From contig CM049315.1 of the NCBI GenBank assembly GCA_026874595.1, positions 9,587,664 to 9,651,663 on the forward strand: a DNA stretch of 64,000 nt, in the 5' to 3' direction. Below are positions 1-11,960 of the stretch, piece by piece. The notes beneath the pieces are model-generated. The model did not search any database. It was given only the letters and a program-made list of their open reading frames with translations, and was not told where the DNA came from. The position numbers and the translations under genes are program-made. Source of the stretch: Sipunculus nudus. Its lineage: Eukaryota > Annelida > Sipuncula > Golfingiida > Sipunculidae. Each line of letters starts with the position of its first letter. Position 1 is the stretch's first letter.

Positions 1-935
1 GTAACACGTCAAATGATTATAGTGTACAAAGACAGGTCAGCTACGGTGATGTTAAATCATGAATTCGGTTTTATCTTGTAAGTTCCAGATACAGCCGGCC
101 CCACGAGTGCACAACTTGGGAAATCCCGCGCCACGTGACATATGAACGGAACAGACGACTCCTCTGCCACCGTTGTAGCACACAGCATGAATTCCCCGTA
201 TGGAAATTGGTAGGCCTGTACATGAAAAATATACAATATGCTTGACACTGTCCATACCCAACCAAAATTTTAACTTGAGACATGACAAAATCCATTTGAA
301 TTTCGTTTTATATGTAAGCATTCAATACAAGGTAGGTCAAAATTAAAGTCATATGAATGAATATAGTTGTTTTGCGAGTGAATATATAAAATATAATACA
401 AGCCTGCATGATAATAACGTAATTGAAAACATACAAATGAGAGAAATTATAAGACGGACACACTTGCAAATGCATGTGTGTAAGTATGCATGTATCTTTG
501 CAATTATTATTATTATTATTATTATTATTATTTTTATGTCTCTGTGTCTGGTATGTGTGATAGTGTGTGTGTCAGTGTATGTATGTATATTATTTTATAT
601 AATTAACGAAATGAAATGTAAGGGTTTTTATCATGTAAATTAGTGGTATGTAATCCAATTTGGTATGTAATGATATATATTGTGATTAATGCAGTTACAT
701 GTATATATCCAATTATCCATGCAATTATGTAATAATGTAAAATATGTCATTTTTTATTTCTGTAGGTCTGTATTTCTGTAGGTATGTTTGATGTATGTAT
801 ATAGGTGTATAGACAGGGTCATTTTTTTAAATTCTTAACCGTGAAAGCATTTTTATAACAATGTTATACAATACGGCAAATTGATATATTTTTCCTTTAG
901 GTGCAGTATTATGACATCGCATATTTTGCATATAA

Positions 936-1002
<67 letters not shown>

Positions 1003-1143
1003 TGCATGTATGTGCGCGCGCATGGTTCAGGATGATATTATTTTGGTATACAGCAGCTATTTCTTTTGCCTCTAGCTCCCTTTTTTATCTAACACGTGAA
1101 TTGCTGAGTAAAATTTAATAAAGACTAATGACTAGGTGATGTT

Positions 1144-1199
<56 letters not shown>

Positions 1200-2229
1200 T
1201 ATGTTACTAATGTTAAAGGATTTTCCTTAAAAAATTAACAACATATAATTCCCGAATGATACGGCAATAACCCTTTAATATTTTAAATTGCGCACGATGT
1301 GAGATTAATTGATAGTTTACACATACTACAGATTTTTTTGTATAAAAGTAAAGTTGTGATAATCGTTGCTTCCAAATAGCTACTTAAATCCCATTACCTA
1401 CCTATCTGACGAACAAAACATGGGCTCTCGGCAACATCATGCAGTTAATTTAACTTTTTGTACTATAGCGCCCTCGGGTATATCTGGTGAACACGCAGAT
1501 CCAAATGATAACAATGGAGTGAACTTCTCGGAGGAGGTGAGGAAGTGTGAAGAGACCGGCAGGTGATCCTGACGCCCGGGCATTGTGACGTCACAAAGAC
1601 AGCTTGTAGAGAAACAGGACTCTCACCATGCAGTTCATTACCCCGCCGCAAAGAGTCCTGCGAAAGTGATAACTAAAAATATTTCACAAATCCTTTCCAA
1701 AATTTATATGTGCATATATATATATGGGGACGAAGCCTCTAAAATGGGTAAAATGACCTTTTTATAGAAGAGCTATACCTTGACCTAAAATAGGCCAATA
1801 TTTGGTCAAAATCACACAACAGCTTAAATATCTCAAGAAAGGTTGCATGGATTGGTCCGAAAATCAGGTTGACCGAAGATCATTCACAGCTTTAACGTGT
1901 ACGGAAAACCTGTGGTGCTACCTACAAATATCTCTCTGTTTACCACCTTTTAATACCTCCATCCTTGCCACGACGAAAATGTGAGCAAAAAAAAAAACAA
2001 AACAAAAAAAAAAAAAAAACTATTAAACAGATAACTTTCATATTATGCATGCAGATGTATGTATCTGGGTAGGATGAAGCCAATTTTAATTGGGATCATG
2101 ATCTTTTTTATGAGAGTCCTTTTGACGTTAAACATTTCCGAATTTATTTAAAAAGCAAATAAAAGCATTAATTTTGTCAGGTGATAGGACGTATTGTTCT
2201 GAAATTTAGTATAACAGATTTCAGATACT
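1..2229. other. AT-rich intergenic DNA with microsatellites
   Basis: No gene can be supported here. The stretch holds a (TTA)n run at about 502-532 and two long (TA)n runs at about 940-996 and 1147-1196. Short open frames across these runs are artefacts of the repeats. Around 1370-1660 the base composition is more balanced and a 66-codon frame exists, but I see no splice context or recognisable motif. Confidence 0.7.
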
Positions 2230-2720
2230 ATAATGTCGGACGAGTTTGAAAACTAGTGACCTCGACCGTGATCCCCAAGGTAAAATTAGCCCAAATGCAG
2301 GATAATGAGTAAAGAACAACATTACTTCTTATAAGTACTGCATATTTCCCCTTCAAAACTCGATAGACAAATGATTTCAACCAATTTGTCTGACAAAACT
2401 GGTGATTTCGACCTTGATCTTCAAGATCGAATCTTCGGAAATATCAGACCTTTGTGAGCCAAATATTGTTTTAATTACTGTGTATTATTTCCTCAAATTT
2501 AATAAAAAATATTGATTCTACAAAGATCTCGGACATATTTGAAAACTGGTGACCTGACCTTTATCTTCAAGGCCAAAATATGCGGATTTAAAGGGTTTAT
2601 GAGAGCCCCACAATTTTGCAAGTACTACGTATTTCTTCTTCAATTTGACACATCAGTTGTTTCTATCAAGTTATTAAACAAGTTAAAAAATTGGTGACCT
2701 TGACCCAGGTGTCCCTGCTG
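2230..2720. repeat. Degenerate tandem repeat, about 147 bp, four units
   Basis: The phrase 'tttgaaaactggtgacct..gacc..gatcttcaag' recurs with drift. The GGTGAC core is at about 2255, 2401, 2549 and 2693, giving a spacing of 144-148 bp. The units are diverged, so this is an old array. No coding potential is conserved between units. Confidence 0.65.
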
Positions 2721-3159
2721 TCAATATATGCTACAGAAGAAGAGGGCCTGTGTTAAGGGGTTCGTGCCCATGCAGTCTGGGGATACTCTGGCATCTCCGA
2801 TACCATGAATTTCTAATTAAGTCCTTCCTTTCATGTAACTAGTTTACCTACCTTGACAGAGCTATATATGTGTTTATTCTTATTTGACTGTTTGTTTTTT
2901 TTTTGCTCACACAATATCTCAAAAACCTTTGAGTGAAATTTAATGAAATTTTGTGGCAACTGGGTATCGAGTAAATAGCAGAGTAATTAAAAAAAGTTCA
3001 TATTCCAAGTATTTGTACATGTTTTATTGTATCAACCGAAACAAAATTATGTTTCTGCCCGGGTTCCGCCGCCGCCTTTACCGCCACGATCGTTTTCGGA
3101 GAACTCCTCTGAGACCCTTGGATCTTTCCGAAAACCGGCATATTATTCGTTCCCCTATG
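2721..3159. other. Non-coding spacer between arrays
   Basis: No gene seen. It contains a poly-T run near 2890 and a GC-richer patch at 3055-3120 with several CCG triplets. Two overlapping short frames cross the patch, but neither shows a recognisable protein. Confidence 0.5.
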
Positions 3160-4330
3160 TAGTTGTGCCTATCAAAGGCAGGTGGTGCCACCTGCAGTCC
3201 TTATTGTGCAGTATGAATCTGGGTGTCTTTTTAAAAACAGCCAATATAACAGACGCGGTTCAATGTATTGAACAGAAATTTTTCATGTCCATAAATCTTG
3301 GATCTCTCCATCTCCTAGTTATGAGACTGTTGGCGTAAATCCGTACGTTTGCTTCAGGTGAAAATAGCTCATATATCAAGAGTGCTTCAATCAATGGGGC
3401 TGATATTTGGCATGTACATCCATCTCGGAGAGTTTTCTCGTCAACCAGACAGGCGGCGCCACCAACCTTACTGTTTTCATAGTATAAATTAATCCCCTTT
3501 TTCTTAGGAGTGAATTGCCGTTATGATCCGAAATTGTGCTTGTTCATAGATCTTGGATACTTTCATCTCGTTTTCAAGACTGGTGGCGCCATCTGCAATC
3601 GTTTTCGTGTAGCGTTCATCTGTTCACTTGCTTTGGGTGAAAATTGCTCATATATCAGGAGTGCTTCAATCAATGGGGCTGATATTTGGCATGTACATCC
3701 ATCTCCTCGTCAACCAGACAGGTAGCGCCACCAACCTACCCGTTTTCATAGAATAAATTAATCCCCTTTTCTCAGGAGTGAATTCATGTATTGAAAATGT
3801 GCTTGTCCATAGATCTTGGATACTTTCATTTCGTATTCAAAACTGGTGGCGCCATCTGCAAGCATTTTCGTGTGGCGTCCATCCGTACACTTGCTTTAGG
3901 TGAAAAGTGCTAATATATCAGAAGTGGTTCAATGTACTGGTCTGAATTTTGGCATGTTCATACATCTTGGAGAGTTTTCTCATAGACCAGACAGGTAGCG
4001 CCACCTACCTACCCGTTTTAATAGAATAAATAAATGCTCTGTTCTCCGTTGTTATTTGCCGTATTGGCCTGAAATTATGCATGTCCATAGATCTTGGATA
4101 CCTCCATCTTTTATTCAAGACTGTTGACGCCATCTGCAGATGTTTTACGATGGCGTCCATTCATCTATTTGCTGAGGGGTAAAATTGCTCATTTTTGAGG
4201 AGTGGAAGGGTGTGCCAGCCTGAAATTTAGGCATGTTTATCAGTCTTGGATAGCTTTCTTGTAGACTAGACAGCGGATCCACGTAGTCGCTTGTCGGCTA
4301 CCCGTATTCTAGTTTTGTTGATAGGGATTA
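3160..4330. repeat. Tandem repeat array, about 270 bp units with GGTGGCGCC-type core
   Basis: Units contain 'agacaggNggcgccacc' near 3449, 3717, 3987 and, degraded, 4267, and 'ctggtggcgccatctgca' near 3580, 3843 and 4124. Spacing is about 265-280 bp. Phrases such as 'gtgcttcaatcaatggggctgatatttgg' recur almost unchanged. The array ends near 4284-4320 in a motif (tagtc.cttgtcg.ctacccgtattctag) that reappears inverted at about 25,550-25,580 beside another array, so it may mark the end of a larger mobile unit. Confidence 0.75.
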
Positions 4331-5700
4331 CATTTTTTCTTTGTATAAAGTATCATTTTGTTCCATGTCTGGTGTTTTTACATTTTAAAAGCACAGAGAA
4401 TTTACTATTTGAATAAATAGTATTTCTAGAAAATGGATCAATATAAAGCCGCTTCCCACTGCTGCATATCTATAACTCTCTTTGCTCAATATTATCCAGG
4501 CACCAATTTGCATTGTATTTTGACTACTCAGTAATTTATTTTATCTTCATCTGACACTTTCATGACTTCTTTATATTTCATAGCATTTATGAACATATTG
4601 TTTTCTTGTTAAAACGACTCGTCAATAATTGTGTCACTTTATATTTTAAGTTTTGTAATTGGACCCTTTTTGAAAAACAAAAAATAAGATACCCTAATTA
4701 AACAATTAATAAGAGATAAGTAAATAATAAAAATAATTCTTTGTTGTCCATCGTCTTTCTGTCGTTTCCTATCTGTATTCTGTATTCAGATCTAAAATAA
4801 TGGTTGTCCTTTGGGAAATTAAAATTATAATTTGCCAAAAGTGATTATTGCTGGGCATATCCCAAAACAATAACATCGGCGACGTCTGCAAAATACAAAT
4901 GAACATAAAGTGATATTCGATTATGAAGATTCATGATTATTGTTTATAGATTTTACTTTCACTCTATCATTTCAAATTCTTAGTTATATATATTGGCTTT
5001 AACTTAAGCTTCTTTTTTTTAACTTGGCTTCTGCTTTCAATTGGGGGTCCGGACCCCCCCCCCCCCCCACCCCCACCCCATCCTTTTATCAGCTGCTTTT
5101 TTTAAAGGGTTTCAGACCAATTTTAGCAGCCTGGAATCAATTTTTCTGGATCTGGGGACCTTTTATTAGGTTCTGTCATTAGTCCTCCTGGGTTTGACCA
5201 CTCCTTTTCCTAAGACCTGGATCCGCCCCTGAAGTGATACGACGCTGCCTCCACACGGAGAAGTAACTCAGGATGGTTTGTCGACATGGATTATCAGGAT
5301 AATGGGAGACGCGCCTATACAGCTACACTGCATTTACTAAATGTCACCTTTCTTTACCACCAGAGGAACACACTAGTCAGCCTTACACGCGCGCGTTTCT
5401 CCCTGTATGGAAAAATGGTACAAACCCCCGCAAGCCTCCACCACAGATGACTCTTGTACATCCTTACGTTACTTGTTATTCCCGCGTACACTGTAGGGTA
5501 TAGCTACCTTCGGTGAAAAACCGTGCATCGCACTTACCGCTGTATCCATCGAGGGTGTCCGCGTACATGAAAAGAGGCCGCATATGACAGGGAAGGATTT
5601 AAAATTCCTGACATGACCACTACAGAATGACCAAAGGTCAGTGTCTAACAAACCCTTGTATTAAAACCTCTTCTGTTAATAATTTTCATTTTTTTTTATC
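4331..5700. other. Intergenic DNA with poly-C run and a hAT-like terminus
   Basis: No gene is supported. A run of about 14 C lies near 5055-5068. The stretch at 5217-5232 reads 'cctggatccgcccctg', which on the minus strand is CAGGGGCGGATCCAGG, a sequence of the kind that ends hAT-type DNA transposons. I did not find its partner terminus upstream, so no element is called. A 60-codon minus frame at 5469-5651 has no recognisable feature. Confidence 0.5.
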
Positions 5701-6545
5701 TCAGCTGACTATAATTCATATGAGCTATAGTCGTGGTCCATTGTCCGTCCGTCGTGCCGTCCGTCTTGCCGTCCGTCCGTCCGTCTAGCAGTTCGTCGGT
5801 CCGTTAGACTGGCATGTTTTGAAACCGTTAGACATACGAATCCAAAATTTGGCATACTGTTAGATGTCCCCAAGATTTCCTACCAACTGAAAACTGGGTC
5901 ACTGTGACTTCGTCCCTTTGAGAATTATAGAAAAACCTCAATTTTCCATTAAAAACCTATGATCACACTTCAAATCTGCCTAATATCAAAACCACTCATC
6001 TTCTTTTCTTCAAATTTACCATAAGTATTCCCCAATATAGTTTCTATGTAAATGTCAGAAAATAAGTCAGTATTACAGTGGAACCCCACAATTAAGACCA
6101 CCTTGGGGACTGACCAAAGTGGTTGTAATTAGGGGGTGGTCGTATTTGTGAAACTCTAAATTACCTGGATCGTTTATTCAGGACCAAGAAAAGTGGTCGT
6201 AATTGCGGAGAGGCCGCAAGGCGGGGTTCCACTGTACTTAATTTATGAAAGTTATGGGGCCCAATATAATGCACTTTATAAAAAATCAGTTAAGATATTT
6301 ACTCACTTAACTTGATAAGTGTTGAAGCTAGAGACATTTCTTTCAGGTATATAAATTTATTTAATCAAGATTTAAATGCATACCAAAAATTAGATCTGAA
6401 TTTTTACATTAATATGAAATAAGTACCTTAAATTTTGTCCATCTTTTACCATGGCACGTTTTGTTTTCCTGTTAATACATTTGATTTAATTTTCACAGCA
6501 GGTATACATAAGTAATTAATCTGTTACATTCTAAAATTTGAAAAT
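5701..6545 (-). repeat. Copy of a long dispersed repeat (family A), inverted relative to 55.5-56.3 kb
   Basis: Read on the minus strand this matches the order of motifs at 55,570-56,278: 'attaaatccttatg..', 'ccatggtaaaagatgg', 'agatct..aatttttggtat', 'gggccccataact', the 'gacccagttttcagttgg' region, a GGAC/GACGG tract, and the terminal 'ctatagctca..gacttatagtcagctgag'. The copy is interrupted at 6074-6236 by a small transposon. It does not appear to encode a protein. Confidence 0.75.
6076..6234. mobile_element. 159-bp MITE with pogo/Tigger-like ends, TA target duplication
   Basis: The element begins CAGTGGAACCCC and ends GGGGTTCCACTG, with TA on both sides (6074-6075 and 6235-6236). CAGTGGAACC-type ends with TA duplication are typical of pogo/Tigger non-autonomous elements. 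Related family A copies at about 55.2 and 55.9 kb lack the insert and give an approximate empty site. There is no room for a transposase. Confidence 0.8.
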
Positions 6546-7446
6546 AAAAGCTGAAAAATTAGGCTTGTTTCTTTCTTAGGAAGTTTCTTTCAAAGGCTCT
6601 ATTGTATTCATTTGCACCTTCAGGCTGCCCACTTCCCGTCACTACAGCCCTGCCTGGGTAACCTTATTAGTGATGCAGCACTGGTCCAGCACCCCTGCTG
6701 TCACAGGTGTACAATTATTCTCATCTCAAGCCCTCCCCCCCTCCCCCCATGCTTCAGTTTCAACATTTGGAAACATATGGTCAGATCACAAAATATTATT
6801 TGCAACAATATCTTCAATCATGTCAACCATCCATGGCCTATATTAACGTTTACTCTCAGATTTTATCTCCATTTGATATTATTTTAGATTTTAAACTTCA
6901 AGGTCAACTTCAGCTCGGCACAGTGACCCATGGGTCCCTTGTTTTAATTGGTTTCCCTTATACTCAATTGGATGAATAATGAAGGGAGTGCCATTATTTC
7001 GCAACCGTTAATTATTCTGTCGTTCTTCGTAAAGTCATATACATGTATTATGCTTATAACAAACATGTTATGTTGCAACACAGTGAAGAGTGACGGAGTA
7101 TGATGCTGGTTTAAAGCTACCATGTTATTAATCAGATTAATTGTTATTAATACTTGATTTTTTTGTTCGCATGCCGGTGGTGGCTTTCCAAATAATTAAC
7201 TTAGCAAATGCATCTATTTGTATATGCTATTGGACTGTGTGTGCGTAGTACCATGTCGGTACCTCTGCCATTAGAAAGTCTACGACCAGCGCGAACTTAG
7301 GCTCACTAGCCGAATATAAATGACTAGTGAATCGTGTATTCATGACTATACATAGTTTGTGCGTTACTCTTTTAAAACCATATATCATTATATGTATACA
7401 TATAAAAATATCTGCGAATGAACCGTATGTATAATTGCATTCGATA
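6546..7446. other. Intergenic DNA, no gene seen
   Basis: Two overlapping frames (6612-6887, 6707-6979) cross a poly-C-rich patch and show no protein features. The phrase 'gtgacccatgggtccctt' near 6931 belongs to a motif found elsewhere in the window (about 16,625, 19,548 and 53,140), so at least part is dispersed repeat. Confidence 0.5.
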
Positions 7447-7852
7447 ATTTGCATTCGATATATACAGGCTATATATTTGGTCAAATATTTTCCATCTTAA
7501 CTTAACTTAATAATATATCTATTATCCTCAGTATTATTGGACGACAGAACTTTTCTTGAGGTCCAAATTCTAAGGCCCAAATTTTAGAATAAAAAATGAC
7601 CTATATCTATTCTTTCTCTAAATTTCCTTCTTGTAGCCATCGTGTTCTGGTGACCCAACGTTTCTGGTGTGTTTGCATGGCGCTTTTGTCCCTTCTTTTA
7701 ACTCACTGTTTGAAAGATCTTTGAGTATATCATATAGTGGGCCTCAAGAAAAGTTCTGTCGTCCAATAATAATGGGGATAATAGATATATTATTAAGTTA
7801 AGTTAAGACGGAAAATATTTGACCAAATATATAGCCTGTATATATCGAATGC
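7447..7852. repeat. Foldback (inverted repeat) element, about 112-bp arms
   Basis: The left arm (about 7447-7562) and right arm (7741-7852) are near-perfect inverted copies. 'cattcgatatatacaggcta' at the left pairs with 'tagcctgtatatatcgaatg' at the right, and 'gacgacagaacttttcttgagg' pairs with its complement beginning at 7741. The loop of about 178 bp has no ORF of note. It could be a foldback MITE or a hairpin-forming transcript; I saw no clear target duplication. Confidence 0.8.
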
Positions 7853-8028
7853 AAATGCAACATATAGGATTACAGAAAACAGGCCATACCCTCACATTAC
7901 CTTATGAAATAAGGATAATTCCCGTTGACTTATCAATGGGAACAGCGAATCCAGCCAGACAACCACTGTAAAAAGCAGGCACGGGCTAAAAGACAGTGCG
8001 TGAGAGACGGTCCGCTTCAATCAGCATG

Positions 8029-8492
8029 ACTTCAACGCCAGAGGCATTCATACATACTTATGTCTTACTTGTTCATGGCCAAGAAACGCAGTCACATTTT
8101 ATCAATAAAACAGGCATTGGAAAGGAAGTGCAATCGTTTGTACTACAATTTATTAGAGTGGACATGGATAACTTTACAGATAACTGACCTTTTCGTCAGC
8201 AAGCGCACGTCGCCTGCTGTGTTCGAGCAAAGAAGGCTTGCATTGCTATTAGTCTTTTGTCAGCTTCATACTGCGACAGGAACATCAATCTTTTTTGTTT
8301 ACTTTTGTCATCTTAGGTAAAATAAGATACGATCTTTCTTTGTCTCACACAGAGTTCCAAGAATTAGTGGATGGAAAAGATATACATGTTGCAGTTAACG
8401 TTATCATTACGGATTTTGAATGTCAACCAAAGGCTACAGGACTGTGGATTAATCGAAACGTAGATACACCCAAAAGATCTACACGTCGATAA
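8029..8492 (+). CDS. Possible exon fragments of an unrecognised protein
   Basis: Two stretches look more coding-like than their surroundings. One runs from an ATG at 8029 to a stop near 8187. The other is open to a TAA at 8490-8492 and contains 'HTEFQELVDGKDIHVAVN' and 'CQPKATGLWINRN'. The second is preceded by possible acceptors: 'catcttag' near 8316 and 'ctcacacag' near 8352. They are in different frames and no donor-acceptor pair joins them cleanly. I do not recognise the protein. This may be a decayed gene fragment or chance, and the boundaries are not firm. Confidence 0.22.
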
Positions 8493-11000
8493 AGTTCGCC
8501 TTGGCCTGCCGTATTATTTGTGCTGAGGCGACACAATAACCATAAAGATAGAATGAACATTTTTTCATGTTAAGTATACAATAGAAGTTTATGATGTGTC
8601 ATACTCCATACTACATTAGCAAGTAGGTTAACGGCAAAACACAGAAAAGGTCCCAACCGTGGTACTATCTCTCAAAATCAGCTACAGGTGCACGACCGTG
8701 GTATCACGTGACAGAGCTTTCCACCTAGCGGTGGTCTGTTTGGGTCCAGTGAACTGTAGCATTACGACTTTCGTTATATGAAACCAGATACATAATACAG
8801 ACTAAACCAGGAACCTCCCCTTTGAAGATATGATTTCATTTTACTAAGTGAGATTTAGTTAGTGAGATACTAACTTGATAAAAACGACCCGAACATATAT
8901 TGTCAGTTGTCACCATCACATGTTTTTTAAAACATTAATAGCTGATTAACCCGGTACCCGGGCTATTTATCGGTGTTGGGGGATGTATTAAAAGAGATGA
9001 GGAATATGAGATCATTTTTCTATTCTAAAAGTTTAAACAAAACTGTCCCAATAAGATATATACAATAATTTTTACATTTTTAATTCATTCAACTGTATGT
9101 TTGAAATACCTAGAAGAACTGGCTGGTGATGATGTTTACATTTGCGAACCGGAATAGTACGCGGGGGCATCAAGATTTTAAAAGACCTTGACTGGTTACA
9201 TATATTATTATTGTCAGACATATAAAGGATAGATTGATCTAATGAAGTTATGAAAGATGAATTAAAAGTATGTTTAATTTTAAGGGAAGGAAGCTGTTCA
9301 TTTAGAAACGGGAATATGCATTCCTCGTAAGTCACAGACGCGGCACCCCCTCCCCTCCACCCTTTCTGTATACGCCCTTTACACAGCGCTTTAACTATAG
9401 GCCTACTTCCTATATGGTAAGTGCTGTTTGTTATGACCTCGTATCCTGAATTGCTACACCAGAGGGGAGCACTGTATTTTTGTCCAATCAGATGAGACCT
9501 TGTGCTGGAAGACACGGCCAAGCGAGGAATACAAGGAGCCAATCATGTTCATTTCGTTTTGAGTGACATCTCATCGCCCCGGTAACCGTATGAACAGGCC
9601 ACAGGCTCAGAGAGAATTGCCGCAGACGTGGTTTACTTAGGGCCTTGAGCACATAGGATGCCCGGTCGGTGAGCTGTGATTCAAACGAAACGTAACAACA
9701 AAGGCTGCGTGCACACCTCGCTGGTTCAGTTCTGCAGACACCAGACACATGGCTACGCTAACACAGTCATACTGTCAGAATCGAATCGGTCGATGATGCG
9801 AGAATGCAGAGGGAACAATTAAAATTCGAACGTTATCTTGTCTTCAAACGGCGCTTGAAGCGCAGCTATGGGCGGAGCCAGGATGCCTTTCGCGTGTTTT
9901 ATTGCCATCTGGTTTGCTGCTTGTCACATCATACGCACGTTTTGTTCAGCGGACAACGAACCGCCGTCTGGTGTCTAAATATATCATAAACGGTCAAAGC
10001 TGGCAGCGTGAAAATCAGTTGCTTCTTAAGAAGCGTTAGATTTCCGCTGCCTCGGGAGCGTACTTTCTGTACGGCCATCGCAACATCTTTTAAGGGCTTC
10101 AGACCACTTTGTGTGGCCAAGAGCTCCCTTTTCTGGACCGTCGGACCTTTTTGATGAAATTTTGACGGAAGGCCTGCATTGCGGAGCCCTGTTTCCCCCG
10201 TTTATAGGCCAGGTAATGTCCTTGTTGACATTGTGTCACATTCTCCACACAGACTAACTATCTATGAATGTGAAGGATAAACCTCCTGTCCACATTCATT
10301 CACACAGCACGCTTATACGCCGAAAACCTGAGGAGTGTAAGTTACAAACAAAAATTATTAAATGGACAAATATAGAGTCTGCATCGACAACATTCATGCC
10401 AAATATAACCAACAGAAGGTAATTGTCCGTGAAACATATTTGTAAAATGATAAACCTGTCCATCTACTTCGCGGTGTTATATCCATGACGCGGTATTATA
10501 AATATAAGTAATAACTTATGCACGTGCTTCTTTCGATCGTTTACCTGATTCAACTGTTTCCAAAAATGCTGAAGATATAAATGCAAAGTAATAGTGCAGC
10601 GACATGCACTTGTTGTGGTCATTTCAACATTAAGCAAAAAGATGACATGGATGAATTGGGGGATTAACTCTCATTGCGTGCTGACATAAGAAACGAGAGC
10701 CAAAGGATCTAGAGTCATATGCTTTTCACATTAACTGACCATACACGTGGGTCAGTGACTGGGTCAAATGTCAGACCAAACATACTTAAATTCGTCACTG
10801 ACAGCAGGAGTTATTCATATGCACAATAGTCCTTAATTCTGCCCTGGAGGCGACGAAGCAGAATTAAGAAGCGGTCTTTGCCGAAGGCAGTTCGACTGTT
10901 TTATGTGGTAACCTCCACCATATTTAACTAGGCCTACAGGCCTAATGCGAACCTGTGCAGTGAGAATTACATAAGGTATAATGCTTCAATGCTGGACCAT
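8493..11000. other. Intergenic DNA with dispersed repeat fragments
   Basis: No gene is supported. Phrases are shared with another part of the window: 'tacacagcgctttaactataggcc' near 9380 resembles 17,538, and 'gatttccgctgcctcgggagcg' near 10,040 resembles 17,588. The two phrases are 660 bp apart here but adjacent at 17.5 kb, so the 17.5-kb copy looks deleted or this one has an insertion. Minus frames at 9072-9542 and 9488-9748 lack recognisable protein features. Confidence 0.5.
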
Positions 11001-11079
11001 TACTTTTCAAGAACATGTGTAACATGTACATGAACAATGCAAGAACTAAACATTTTGAACAAGAACCAATAACAGAAAC

Positions 11080-11500
11080 ACCAATGCGGAAATTCTGGCA
11101 TGGGTGCACACAATACAAAAATGACAGGAGCTGGCACTACCAGTCTTGTATACAACTAAGCTATCAGAGATATAAACATATGCCCAATTTCAGACTGATG
11201 GGTCAAACCCCTCCTGAGAAATAAGCAGGGACATCAATGTGCAAAAAAATTATTGTAGGTGGCGCAACCAGTCTTGTATACGATAAAGCTATCCGATATG
11301 TATATATATGCCCAATTTCAGGCTGATATATCAAATTCCTCTGGAGAAATAAGCAGGCAAATACACTGTGCAAAAGTCATTGTAGGTGGCGACACTTGTC
11401 TTGTGAACGAGAAAGCCATCAATGACGCATAGACAAGTCAAAATATCAGGCCAATACATCAAACTTCCCTTGAGTTTGATGCATTGGGCTGATCAGGCTT
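11080..11500. repeat. Tandem repeat, about 128 bp, three units
   Basis: The phrase 'accagtcttgtatac..aaagctatc' with a following 'gcccaatttcagactgat' occurs near 11,137, 11,268 and, diverged, 11,390. The 'gtaggtggcg' motif links these units to the other arrays. The last unit ends in an imperfect hairpin at 11,453-11,492 (ccaatacatcaaact paired with agtttgatgcattgg). Confidence 0.65.
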
Positions 11501-11528
11501 AGGTGAGAATGGGAGTTGCCCCGAGTGA

Positions 11529-11576
11529 ACTGTGACAAATTGCTTGCTCAAGCTTGAGCAAGCAATTTGTCACAGT
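11529..11576. repeat. 48-bp perfect palindrome
   Basis: The left half ACTGTGACAAATTGCTTGCT plus CAAG is the exact reverse complement of the right half, centred on AAGCTT with no spacer. It lies at the junction between two different repeat arrays (units before it are GGTGGCG-type, units after it are 'cttgacctg'-type). Confidence 0.95.
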
Positions 11577-11960
11577 GAATTCTTGACCTGCACCTGGTTA
11601 GATTGAGTGAACATTTGACCTGTACCTGGCTGCACTGAGGGAACTCTTGACCTGTTGCATAATCTGACACAGTTGGTAGTCTGCCAAAGCTATAAATAGA
11701 TCCTGGCTAAACTTTGAGTGCCAAATCTGGTGCAGTAGTAGTCTGCCAAAGCTATAAATAGAATGCAGCTACTGCACTGAGTGAACTCTTGACCTATACC
11801 TGGCTGCACATAGTGAACTTTTGACCTGTTGCCTAATCTGACACAGTTGCCAGTCTGCGAAAGCTATGAACAGATCCAGGCTGACCTTTGGCCTGTTACC
11901 AAATCTGAAATAATTGGCAGTCTGCCGAGCTATTTAACCTGTAATCTAAAAGGCCTAGTG
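11574..11960. repeat. Complex tandem repeat ('cttgacctg..cctggctgcac' units)
   Basis: The phrases 'gtgaactcttgacctg', 'atctgacacagttg' and 'gtctgccaaagctat' recur several times at irregular spacing (for example 11,665-11,697, 11,736-11,760, 11,835-11,870 and 11,910-11,935). It looks like a tandem array with internal deletions. Confidence 0.65.

Noticed and set aside
5217-5232. hAT transposon right end (CAGGGGCGGATCCAGG on the minus strand)
   Set aside because: No matching left terminus; 'aagtgata' both after it and near 4909 could be a target duplication, but the sequence next to the left copy is not TIR-like.
9072-9748. Two overlapping minus-strand proteins of 156 and 86 codons
   Set aside because: No recognisable domain, no splice context, and the region shares phrases with repeats at 17.5 kb.
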